From: an uncultured Bacilli bacterium
GTDB taxonomy: Bacteria; Bacillota_I; Bacilli_A; RF39; UBA660
Direction of reading: 5' to 3'
DNA: 64,000 nt
Assembly: GCA_934157235.1 (NCBI GenBank)
Contig: CAKPHH010000001.1
Location: 124,001 to 188,000, forward strand
The translations under genes were made by a program, and so were the position numbers. Of this stretch, positions 33,757 to 41,887 are shown piece after piece; positions within the stretch are counted from its first letter, which is position 1, and every line of letters starts with the position of its first letter. The notes below the pieces were generated by a model. It saw nothing but the letters and a program-made list of their open reading frames with translations, was not told where the DNA came from and searched no databases.

Positions 33757-33783
33757 TTAGCACTGATAAAGTGATAGTGCTAG
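33757..33783 (+). promoter_or_regulatory. CIRCE operator 2 (HrcA site)
   Basis: TTAGCACTG, 9-base spacer, TAGTGCTAG, one base off the perfect palindrome at the end. Lies just downstream of the -10, over the expected transcription start. Confidence 0.85.
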
Positions 33784-33797
33784 GAGGTTGATGAAGA

Positions 33798-34787
33798 GTG
33801 TTGACTAAAAGACAGAGTAACGTCTTAAAGTTAATTGTCGAAAGATATATTAAAGAAGCAAAACCTATTGGGTCAAAAATAATATCTAAAGCCCTAAAAT
33901 GTTCAAGTGCCACAGTTCGTAATGAAATGGCCGCACTTGAAAATGCCGGTTACTTAGAAAAAACTCATACTTCATCTGGCAGAGTACCAAGTGAGTTAGG
34001 CTATCGCTACTATGTAGATAACTTAATGGAATTAAAAAAGATGAATGCTGAAGATATGTTAAAGCTTCAAATAGTTTTTAGAAATCAACAATTAGCTTTG
34101 TCGGACGTAATTACTAAAAGCTTACAAGTCATTTCAGATATTACTAACTATACGACAATTGTATTAGGAAGTACATCACATGAAAATCTACTTAAACAAA
34201 TCGAAGTAGTACCTATAGATGATACTAGTATGATTGTGATTATTGTAACTGATAAAGGACATGTAGAACATAAAAGCATTAAGTTGAATGATGTTTCACT
34301 TGATGAAATTAAAAAAACAGTCAACTTAATCAACAATCTAATAGCCGGAACACCAATTGATGAAGTAAGTGCTAAATTAGAGTATGAAATAAAGCCTATT
34401 ATTGGAAAGTATGTTAAACAACATGAACAATTATATAATGCCTTTTATCATGTATTTAATGATTTTACCAATCAAGAAGTAAATGTCGTAGGAAGACATA
34501 AAATATTGGAACAACCTGAATTTAGTACTAATATTGAAAAGATCAAAAACATATATAATAAGTTAGAAGATAAAGAAGTTCTTCGAAAGATTGAAGAAGA
34601 TACTGAGAATAATATCAAAGTATATATTGGTGCTGAAAGTAACATAGATGATGATGTTACAGTTATAAAAACAAGGTTTAAAACACCTACAGAAGAAGGC
34701 ACAATCGCTATTATTGGTCCAAAGAGAATGGAATATGATCAAGTTGTTTCCATGCTAGAATACATGAAGGAAAACATTGAAAGGTAG
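33798..34787 (+). CDS. hrcA: Heat-inducible transcription repressor HrcA
   Basis: 329 residues. N-terminal winged helix (KRQSNVLKLIVERYIKEAKPIGSK, then CSSATVRNEMAALE and KTHTSSGRVPSELGYRYYVD). It represses its own operon by binding CIRCE, with GroEL-dependent folding in known cases. Start GTG at 33798 gives the family's usual MLTxRQ start; AGGAGG lies 10 bases upstream. First gene of the heat-shock operon. Confidence 0.94.
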   Translation: MLTKRQSNVLKLIVERYIKEAKPIGSKIISKALKCSSATVRNEMAALENAGYLEKTHTSSGRVPSELGYRYYVDNLMELKKMNAEDMLKLQIVFRNQQLALSDVITKSLQVISDITNYTTIVLGSTSHENLLKQIEVVPIDDTSMIVIIVTDKGHVEHKSIKLNDVSLDEIKKTVNLINNLIAGTPIDEVSAKLEYEIKPIIGKYVKQHEQLYNAFYHVFNDFTNQEVNVVGRHKILEQPEFSTNIEKIKNIYNKLEDKEVLRKIEEDTENNIKVYIGAESNIDDDVTVIKTRFKTPTEEGTIAIIGPKRMEYDQVVSMLEYMKENIER

Positions 34788-34793
34788 GAGAGT

Positions 34794-35435
34794 ATGAATA
34801 AAGAAAATGAAAATATTGAAGTGTTAAAAGAAGAACAACCAAGAAAAGATTTAAACAATGGTCCTAATAAACAAACAAAAAATGATCATTGCAAACATCA
34901 TAATCATGATAAAAAACATCCCGAACATGGTTGTAACTGTAATAATAAATGTGATAATAAAAAAGAAGAAGAGTTACTTGCTAAAGTAAAAGAATTAGAG
35001 GAGTTAAATAATTCTTTAACCGAAAAAGTAAAATTAGCTCAAGCTGAATTAATAAATTATCGTCGTCGTAAAGATGAAGAAACAGCAAATATGTTAAAGT
35101 TTGCTAATCAAAACTTAATTATGGAAATACTTCCAATTCTAGACAATTTTGAAAGAGCCATTAAGTTAGATGATAATGATTTAACTGATGAACTATCAAA
35201 ATTCCTAACTGGATTTAAAATAATGTATGCCTCCCTAAATGGAGTCTTACAAAAATTCGGAGTAGAGGAAATTTCAAGAGTCGGAGAAATATTTGATCCT
35301 ACTCAGGAACAAGCTCTAATCACTGATAGTCTAGCTGATCATCAAGATGAAGAAGTGCTAGAAGTATTACAAAAAGGTTATAAACTAAAAGACAGAGTCA
35401 TAAGACCTGCCTCAGTAAAAATAAATCAATTATAA
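34794..35435 (+). CDS. grpE: GrpE nucleotide exchange factor with His/Cys-rich N-terminal insert
   Basis: 213 residues. C-terminal two thirds are ordinary GrpE: helical region QAELINYRRRKDEE, MEILPILDNFERA, KVGVEEISRVGEIFDP-like stretch and VIRPASVKINQ. It releases ADP from DnaK. Unusually, residues about 32-54 are packed with histidine and cysteine (HCKHHNHD, HPEHGCNCNNKC), like a metal-binding tail. GrpE N-termini are normally acidic and disordered without this. Starts 6 bases after hrcA with AGGAGAGT. Confidence 0.93.
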   Translation: MNKENENIEVLKEEQPRKDLNNGPNKQTKNDHCKHHNHDKKHPEHGCNCNNKCDNKKEEELLAKVKELEELNNSLTEKVKLAQAELINYRRRKDEETANMLKFANQNLIMEILPILDNFERAIKLDDNDLTDELSKFLTGFKIMYASLNGVLQKFGVEEISRVGEIFDPTQEQALITDSLADHQDEEVLEVLQKGYKLKDRVIRPASVKINQL

Positions 35436-35450
35436 AAGGAGAGATAATAT

Positions 35451-37292
35451 ATGAGTAAAATTATTGGTATCGATTTAGGTACAACAAATTCATGTGCTGC
35501 TGTACTAGAAGCAGGAGCACCAAAAGTAATTCCAAATCCAGAAGGCTCAAGAACAACTCCATCAGTTGTAGCTTTCAAAAAAGGAGAAAGAATCGTTGGT
35601 GAATCAGCAAAGCGTCAAGCTTTGACTAACCCAAATACTGTTTCATCAATTAAAAGAAAAATGGGTACTAGTGAAAAGGTAGAACTAGAAGGAAAAAAAT
35701 ATACTCCAGAAGAAATTTCAGCTATGATTTTATCATACATTAAAGATTATGCTGAAAGTTACTTAGGTGAAAAAGTTACTAAAGCAGTTATTACTGTTCC
35801 AGCATACTTCAACGATTCACAACGTCAAGCTACAAAAAATGCTGGTAAAATTGCTGGCTTAGAAGTAGAAAGAATTATCAATGAACCAACCGCTGCTGCT
35901 CTAGCATATGGTCTTGAAAAAGATGAAGGACAAACAATCCTAGTATACGACTTAGGTGGTGGTACTTTCGATGTATCTATCCTAGAATTAGGTGATGGTG
36001 TATTTGAAGTTAAATCCACAGCTGGTAACAACCATTTAGGTGGAGATGACTTTGATGAGCGAATCATTGAATACTTAGTAAAAGAATTTAAGAAAGAAAA
36101 TGGTGTTGACTTATCAAAAGATAAGATGGCAATGCAACGTTTAAAAGAAGTTGCTGAAAAAGCTAAGAAAGACTTATCAGGAATGGTATCAACTCAAGTA
36201 TCTGCACCATTTATTGCTAAAGGTGATGACGGAGAACCTCTACACTTAGACATGACTTTAACAAGAGCTAAATTTGAAGACTTAATTTCTGACTTAGTAG
36301 AGTCAACTCTAGAACCAGTTAGAAAAGCCTTAAAAGATGCTCATATGACTAAAAAAGATCTAGATAAAGTAATCTTAGTAGGTGGATCTACTCGTGTACC
36401 AATGGTATATGACTTAATTACTAAAGAATTAGGAAAAGAACCTTCACGTGAAGTTAACCCTGATGAAGTAGTTGCAATGGGTGCAGCTATTCAAGGTGGT
36501 GTTTTAACTGGTGATGTTAATGATATTGTCTTACTAGATGTTACACCTCTATCATTAGGACTTGAAACTTTAGGTGGAGTTATGACAACTCTAATCCCAA
36601 GAAATACAACAATTCCAACTTCTAAGAAAGAAGTATTCTCAACTGCTGCTGATAATCAACCTGCTGTAGATATTCATATCTTACAAGGTGAGCGTCCAAT
36701 GGCTGCTGACAATAAGACTTTAGGAAGATTCCAATTAGGAAACATTCCTCCAGCACCAAGAGGAGTACCACAAATCGAAGTAACATTTGATATTGATGCT
36801 AATGGTATTGTTAATGTAAAGGCAAAAGATTTAGGAACCAACAAAGAACAATCAATTACTATTACATCAAGTACAAACTTAACAGAAGAAGAAATTGAAA
36901 AGATGCGTAAAGAAGCTGAAGAAAATAAAGAAGCTGATGAAAAACGTAAAGAAGAAGCTGAAGTTAAAAACGAAGCTGAACAAATGGTATTCCAAACAGA
37001 AAAGGCTATCAAAGATTTAGGTGATAAAGCTGACAAAAAAGAAGTAGAAGAAGCTGAGGACTTAATCAAAGACTTAAAGAAAGCTCTTGAGGGTGGAGAT
37101 ATCGATGAAATTAAGAAAGAAAAAGAAAAACTTCAAGAAAAAGCTATGGCTTTAGCAACAAAAGTTTATGAACAAGCTGCAAAAGAGCGTGAACAAGAAT
37201 CAAATGACGACAAAGAAGACGAAGAAGAAAAGCCAAAAAAGAAAAACAAAAAAGATGATGATGTAAAAGAAGCAGATATTGAAGAAGAATAA
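35451..37292 (+). CDS. dnaK: Chaperone DnaK (Hsp70)
   Basis: 613 residues. Signatures: IGIDLGTTNSC at the start, VYDLGGGTFDVSIL, VGGSTRVPMV, linker DVTPLSLG, substrate domain and a lysine/glutamate-rich C-terminal tail ending EADIEEE. ATP-dependent folding with DnaJ and GrpE. Follows grpE by 15 bases with AAAGGAGAG. The next gene is pepF, not dnaJ, with a long hairpin between. Confidence 0.97.
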   Translation: MSKIIGIDLGTTNSCAAVLEAGAPKVIPNPEGSRTTPSVVAFKKGERIVGESAKRQALTNPNTVSSIKRKMGTSEKVELEGKKYTPEEISAMILSYIKDYAESYLGEKVTKAVITVPAYFNDSQRQATKNAGKIAGLEVERIINEPTAAALAYGLEKDEGQTILVYDLGGGTFDVSILELGDGVFEVKSTAGNNHLGGDDFDERIIEYLVKEFKKENGVDLSKDKMAMQRLKEVAEKAKKDLSGMVSTQVSAPFIAKGDDGEPLHLDMTLTRAKFEDLISDLVESTLEPVRKALKDAHMTKKDLDKVILVGGSTRVPMVYDLITKELGKEPSREVNPDEVVAMGAAIQGGVLTGDVNDIVLLDVTPLSLGLETLGGVMTTLIPRNTTIPTSKKEVFSTAADNQPAVDIHILQGERPMAADNKTLGRFQLGNIPPAPRGVPQIEVTFDIDANGIVNVKAKDLGTNKEQSITITSSTNLTEEEIEKMRKEAEENKEADEKRKEEAEVKNEAEQMVFQTEKAIKDLGDKADKKEVEEAEDLIKDLKKALEGGDIDEIKKEKEKLQEKAMALATKVYEQAAKEREQESNDDKEDEEEKPKKKNKKDDDVKEADIEEE

Positions 37293-37307
37293 AAATAGAA
37301 AGGAAAA

Positions 37308-37345
37308 AATAAGAAGTAGTCTTGATTTAAGTACTACTTCTTATT
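37308..37345 (+). promoter_or_regulatory. Long perfect hairpin between dnaK and pepF
   Basis: AATAAGAAGTAGT / ACTACTTCTTATT, a 13-base perfect stem with a 12-base loop that can itself pair (CTT/AAG). On the plus strand no good T run follows, so it may be an mRNA processing or stabilising element rather than a terminator. On the minus strand the same hairpin is followed by TTTTTT. Confidence 0.6.
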
Positions 37346-37362
37346 ACTAATTTAAATATAAA

Positions 37363-39159
37363 ATGGAAAAACTATTAGAAAGAAATGAAGTAGAGCAAAA
37401 AGATAAATGGGATTTAGAAAGTGTCTATAAGTCAAACAAAGAATTAAAAATAGATTTTCAAGTAGTACAAGATAATATTGTAAAGTTAGAAGCAATGCAA
37501 GAAGAGTTTACAATATCAAGCAAAAAATTCCTAGCTTTTTTAGAACTATATAATGCTACAACCAGAATACTTGAAAAATTATTTACTTATGCTATTCGTA
37601 AAAATGATGAAGACTTGGCAAATAGTACATATCAAGAACTATCTGGTAAAGTCCTAAATTTATATCAATCATTTCAAGAGAAAACATCTTTTACAACTCC
37701 AGCAATACTAGCTTGTGATAAATCTAAAATATTGTCCTATTTTGCTGAAGAGAAATCTTTAGAAAAATATCGTCATAATATTGAAGATATTTTTAGATAC
37801 AAAGAACATACTTTATCTAAAGAAGAAGAAAAAATTGTCTCAGCCTATGCTAAAGTAATTGCTAGTAGTAGTGATACAGCATCTTATCTTATGAATGCTG
37901 ACTTAGAGTTTCCCAAAATTAAAAATTCCGAAAACAAATTAGTAGAATTAAATTCAAGTAACTATAGTCTGTTTTTAAAAGATAATAATCGAAATGTTAG
38001 AAAAAACGCTTTTCTAAAGTACCATGAAGGTTATGGTAAAGTAAAAAATACTTTAACTTCAACTCTCGCCACAGCCTGTGAAGCTCAAAGTGTCTCTAGT
38101 AAATTAAGACACTATAATTCTAGTTTAGAAGAGAGCCTATATCCTGATGCTGTGCCAACTGAATTATATACTAATCTAATTGAAACTATTCATAAGAATT
38201 TACCATCTTTATATGAGTATTATCAAGTAAAACAAAAATTACTTCATTTAAAAGATTTTCATATTTATGATAGTTATGTTTCTGTTACTAAAGATAATCA
38301 AAAAGAGTATAGTTTTGATGAGGGAAAAGAAATCGTTTTAAATTCTCTTAGTGTTTTAGGTGATGAGTATGAAACTATTTTAAAAACAGCTTTCACGGAT
38401 GGTTGGATTGATAAATACCCAAATAAAAATAAAAAGTCGGGAGCTTATTCATGTGGTGGCTATGACACCAAACCATTTGTCTTGTTAAATTACACAAAGA
38501 CCTATGATGATGTTTCAACTCTAGCTCATGAGTTAGGCCACTCTATGCACACATATTTTTCTAATAAATATAATGATTATGGTAATCATGAATATCCAAT
38601 CTTCTTAGCTGAGATAGCATCCACTGTTAATGAAATGTTATTTTCTCATTACATGGAGGAAAATGCTACAACTAAAGAAGAAAAATTGAATGTCTTGAGT
38701 GACAGGCTTGATACATTTAAAGGGACTATCTTTAGACAAACAATGTTTGCTGAATTTGAAAAATATATTCATGAATTAACTGACAAAGGTGAGGTATTAA
38801 CACCAGATCTAATTTGTAACTATTATTACGATTTAAATAAATTATATTTTGGGGATGAAGTAGTTCTAGATGAAGAAATTAAATATGAATGCTTAAGAAT
38901 TCCTCATTTCTATTCTCCATTTTATGTATACAAATATGCAACAGGTTTATCTATAGCTTCCTATATTGCTGAAAATATTATTAATAAAACTCTTGGATTT
39001 AGGGAAAAATACATTGAATTTTTAAAGGCATCTGGTAGAGATTATCCATTAGAAGTTTTAAAGATAATTGATGTTGATTTAACTGATACCAAAGTATTTG
39101 ATGAGGCAATGCATGTATTTAGAAAGACTTTAGATGAATTTATAGAATTAAGTAAGTAA
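37363..39159 (+). CDS. pepF: Oligoendopeptidase F (M3 family)
   Basis: 598 residues, typical. HELGH at residues 389-393 in TLAHELGHSMHTYF, third ligand in the following EIASTVNE segment, and SGAYSCGGYDTKPFVLLNY before the site. Cytoplasmic zinc peptidase that degrades short peptides. Gene order is odd: it splits dnaK from dnaJ inside the heat-shock operon. No clear ribosome-binding site before ATG 37363. The start MEKLLERNEVEQKDKWDLES fits the family. Confidence 0.92.
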   Translation: MEKLLERNEVEQKDKWDLESVYKSNKELKIDFQVVQDNIVKLEAMQEEFTISSKKFLAFLELYNATTRILEKLFTYAIRKNDEDLANSTYQELSGKVLNLYQSFQEKTSFTTPAILACDKSKILSYFAEEKSLEKYRHNIEDIFRYKEHTLSKEEEKIVSAYAKVIASSSDTASYLMNADLEFPKIKNSENKLVELNSSNYSLFLKDNNRNVRKNAFLKYHEGYGKVKNTLTSTLATACEAQSVSSKLRHYNSSLEESLYPDAVPTELYTNLIETIHKNLPSLYEYYQVKQKLLHLKDFHIYDSYVSVTKDNQKEYSFDEGKEIVLNSLSVLGDEYETILKTAFTDGWIDKYPNKNKKSGAYSCGGYDTKPFVLLNYTKTYDDVSTLAHELGHSMHTYFSNKYNDYGNHEYPIFLAEIASTVNEMLFSHYMEENATTKEEKLNVLSDRLDTFKGTIFRQTMFAEFEKYIHELTDKGEVLTPDLICNYYYDLNKLYFGDEVVLDEEIKYECLRIPHFYSPFYVYKYATGLSIASYIAENIINKTLGFREKYIEFLKASGRDYPLEVLKIIDVDLTDTKVFDEAMHVFRKTLDEFIELSK

Positions 39160-39173
39160 AAGAGGTGTAAAAA

Positions 39174-40322
39174 ATGGCTGACAAAAGAGATTATTATGAG
39201 GTATTGGGCGTTGACAAAAATGCCAGTACTGATGAGATAAAAAGTGCTTTTCGTAAAAAAGCTAAACAATTTCATCCTGATTTAAATAAAGATGATCCTT
39301 CAGCAGCTGATAAGTTTAAAGAAGCCCAAGAGGCTTATGAGGTTTTGTCTGATGAATCAAAACGTAAAATGTATGATCAATATGGTCATGCTGGTGTTAA
39401 CAATTCTTATGCATCTGGCAATGGTGCTGGATTTGGTGGCTTTGATGCCTCTGGTTTTGACTTTGGTGATATATTTGATTCCTTCTTTGGTGGCGGAACA
39501 AGTGGTTTTGGTGGTTTCTCAAACTTCTCATCTTCCGCATCTGGAACTAGAAAAACTCGTGGTAGTGATGTCTTAATGCGTATGAAACTAGATTTTGATG
39601 AAGCTATCTTTGGAACAGAAAAGAAATTTAATTTAGATGTGGTTGAGGAATGTGATGAATGTCATGGTAAAGGTGGCTTTGATCCAGAAACTTGTGAAAC
39701 CTGTCATGGTACCGGAACTGTTACTAGTCAAAGACAAACTATTTTAGGTTCTTTCTTATCTAAAGGGCCATGTCCAGATTGCGATGGTAAAGGAAAAATC
39801 TATAAACAAAAATGTAGTGAATGTAACGGAAAAGGAAGAATTAAAAAGAATAAAAAAATTACTATTAATATCCCAGCTGGTGTCCAAACAGGCGATCGTC
39901 AAAGAATTTCTGGCAAAGGAAATCCTGGTACCAATGGCGGTGAAAATGGTGATTTATACTTAGAATATGTAGTCGAAGAACATGACTACTACACAAGAGA
40001 TAATGATGATATCTATCTAGAAGTACCATTAACTCTAACCGAAGCCATTCTAGGTTGTAAAAAAACAATTCCTACTTTATATGGAAATGTAAAATTAACT
40101 GTTGACGCTGGAACCTCATCTGGTGAAAAACAAAAAATCAAAGGAAAAGGTGTCAATAACGAATACCGTAGACATAAAGGAGATATGTATGTAATCTTTA
40201 AAGTCTACACTCCAAAGAAACTAACTAGAGAACAAAAATCTTTAATAGAAAAGTTAAAAGATACAGACATGACAACTCGTGAAACAAATGATTTTGACAA
40301 GTTTGTCGCTAAAAATGATTAA
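39174..40322 (+). CDS. dnaJ: Chaperone DnaJ (Hsp40)
   Basis: 382 residues. J domain with HPD (QFHPDLNKDD), a Gly/Phe-rich linker, four zinc motifs (CDECHGKG, CETCHGTG, CPDCDGKG, CSECNGKG) and C-terminal substrate domain. Stimulates DnaK. 14 bases after pepF with AGAGGTG, so part of the same transcript. A terminator ends the operon. Confidence 0.97.
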   Translation: MADKRDYYEVLGVDKNASTDEIKSAFRKKAKQFHPDLNKDDPSAADKFKEAQEAYEVLSDESKRKMYDQYGHAGVNNSYASGNGAGFGGFDASGFDFGDIFDSFFGGGTSGFGGFSNFSSSASGTRKTRGSDVLMRMKLDFDEAIFGTEKKFNLDVVEECDECHGKGGFDPETCETCHGTGTVTSQRQTILGSFLSKGPCPDCDGKGKIYKQKCSECNGKGRIKKNKKITINIPAGVQTGDRQRISGKGNPGTNGGENGDLYLEYVVEEHDYYTRDNDDIYLEVPLTLTEAILGCKKTIPTLYGNVKLTVDAGTSSGEKQKIKGKGVNNEYRRHKGDMYVIFKVYTPKKLTREQKSLIEKLKDTDMTTRETNDFDKFVAKND

Positions 40323-40347
40323 GTGATTACCAATCACTTTTTCTTTT
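40321..40347 (+). terminator. Terminator of the heat-shock operon
   Basis: Stem AAGTGATT / AATCACTT, loop ACC, followed by TTTCTTTTT. Confidence 0.9.
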
Positions 40348-40397
40348 TGTATAATTTTGTATTTGTTGCAAAAGCAACACAAAAAAACTGGCTAATA

Positions 40398-40406
40398 TGA
40401 TACAAT
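40398..40406 (+). promoter_or_regulatory. Extended -10 promoter for thyA-dfrA
   Basis: TGA then TACAAT at 40401-40406, about 25 bases before the thyA ATG. No good -35. Confidence 0.55.
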
Positions 40407-40430
40407 AAACTAGTCTAAAGGAGGATTAAC

Positions 40431-41282
40431 ATGACAAAAGGTGACAAATACACTAAACAAATATTTAGAAAGATATTAAGAGATGGTTGTCTTGATAAAG
40501 ATCCAAGAGGACATTATGCTGATGGTGCTAAGGCTCATACTCTAAGCATCAATCATGGTATGTGTACTTATGATTTAACTAAAGGAGAAAGTCCCTTAAT
40601 AACGCTAAGACCAATAGCTGTAAAATCAAGTATTGGTGAATTATTATGGATTTATCAAGATGAATCAAATGACCTTAATCTTTTAAGAGATAAATATGGT
40701 GTAACTTGGTGGGATGAATGGGACATAGGAAATAGAACAATCGGAACTGTATATGGTGAAACCGTAAGAAGACATAATTTAGTTAAAAATTTAATTAAAG
40801 ATATAGAAGAAAATCCTGATGGCAGACGTCATATAATTAGTCTTTGGCAAGAAGATGACTTTAAAGAGCCTCATGGTCTAAAACCTTGTGCCTTTATGAC
40901 CGAATGGAATGTTCGTCATGGTAAAGATGGTGTTGATTATCTAGATATGTGCCTAACTCAACGTTCAAGTGACTTCGCAACAGCTGGTTGTATTAATCAA
41001 GTTCAATACTTAGTTTTCCTGCATTTAATTGCTAGACATCTTGGTCTAACTCCAGGCCGTTTCACTTGGTTTTATAACAATATTCAAATATATGACCGAC
41101 ATATTAAACAAGTAAAAGAACTATTAAAAAGAACTCCAGTCGATTGTGAACCTAAAATATGGTTAAACCCAGACAAAAAAAACTTTTATGATTTTACTGT
41201 TGATGATATTAAAATAATTGATTATCCAAGAGCTGAAATAAAAGAAAAAAATCCTCAACTTAAGTTTGAAATAGGTATTTAA
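40431..41282 (+). CDS. thyA: Thymidylate synthase
   Basis: 283 residues. Catalytic Cys153 in LKPCAF, folate/dUMP motifs LTQRSSDFATAG and DRHIKQVKELL. Converts dUMP to dTMP using methylene-tetrahydrofolate, giving dihydrofolate that the next gene reduces. LKPCAFMTEWNV differs from the usual PCH motif, but the catalytic Cys is kept. Ribosome-binding site AAAGGAGG. dfrA starts 1 base after its stop. Confidence 0.93.
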   Translation: MTKGDKYTKQIFRKILRDGCLDKDPRGHYADGAKAHTLSINHGMCTYDLTKGESPLITLRPIAVKSSIGELLWIYQDESNDLNLLRDKYGVTWWDEWDIGNRTIGTVYGETVRRHNLVKNLIKDIEENPDGRRHIISLWQEDDFKEPHGLKPCAFMTEWNVRHGKDGVDYLDMCLTQRSSDFATAGCINQVQYLVFLHLIARHLGLTPGRFTWFYNNIQIYDRHIKQVKELLKRTPVDCEPKIWLNPDKKNFYDFTVDDIKIIDYPRAEIKEKNPQLKFEIGI

Positions 41283-41283
41283 A

Positions 41284-41766
41284 ATGGCTACCATAACTTT
41301 AATCGCAGCCATAGGAGACAATAATTGTCTAGGAAAAGATAATAAATTATTATGGCATATTCCTGAAGATTTAAAATTTTTCAAAGAACATACTATTGGT
41401 AAACAAATAATACTAGGAAGAAAAACTTTAGAATCCCTACCAGGGCTCCTTCCTAAAAGAAAACATTTAGTCTTAACACATCAAAATATAGAAGAAAACG
41501 AAAACCTAAAAACATTTTCTAATCTAAACGATTTACTAAAGTACCTAGCGCCTTTAGAAGAAGAGGTCATGGTAATTGGTGGAGCTAAAGTCTATGAAGA
41601 GTTTTTACCATATGCTCATAAATTAATCTTAACAGAAATATCAGAAAACGTAGAAGCTGATGCTTATTTTCCAACTATAAAAGAATCCGACTGGGAAAAA
41701 GAAATCTTATCAGAACATGAATATAATGGACTAAAGTATATTCATGCCATCTATAAAAGAAAATAA
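41284..41766 (+). CDS. dfrA: Dihydrofolate reductase
   Basis: 160 residues, normal for bacterial DHFR. ITLIAAIGDNNCLGKDNKLLW at the start with catalytic acid in IPEDLKFFK, NADPH site ILGRKTLESLP and VIGGAKVYEEFLP. Regenerates tetrahydrofolate for thyA. Coupled to thyA (1-base gap, no own ribosome-binding site beyond the thyA end). Confidence 0.94.
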   Translation: MATITLIAAIGDNNCLGKDNKLLWHIPEDLKFFKEHTIGKQIILGRKTLESLPGLLPKRKHLVLTHQNIEENENLKTFSNLNDLLKYLAPLEEEVMVIGGAKVYEEFLPYAHKLILTEISENVEADAYFPTIKESDWEKEILSEHEYNGLKYIHAIYKRK

Positions 41767-41778
41767 ATTAAAAATGTA

Positions 41779-41811
41779 AAATATCACTCAAAAAAAGTGA
41801 TATTTTTTTCT
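41779..41811 (+). terminator. Terminator after dfrA
   Basis: Stem AAATATCACT / AGTGATATTT, A-rich loop, followed by TTTTTC. Confidence 0.92.
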
Positions 41812-41819
41812 TAAAGTAA

Positions 41820-41848
41820 TTGAGTTTTTTCTCTAAATAATGTAATAT
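41820..41848 (+). promoter_or_regulatory. Promoter for the kinase pair
   Basis: TTGAGT at 41820-41825, 17-base spacer, TAATAT at 41843-41848. Confidence 0.6.
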
Positions 41849-41887
41849 TATAAGAGAATAATGTAAAGAGTAAAGGGTGTGTTAAAT

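Noticed and set aside
36674..37069. 131-residue minus-strand frame opposite dnaK
   Set aside because: Ser/Phe-rich composition is the mirror of Lys/Glu codons of dnaK; no ribosome-binding site or promoter.
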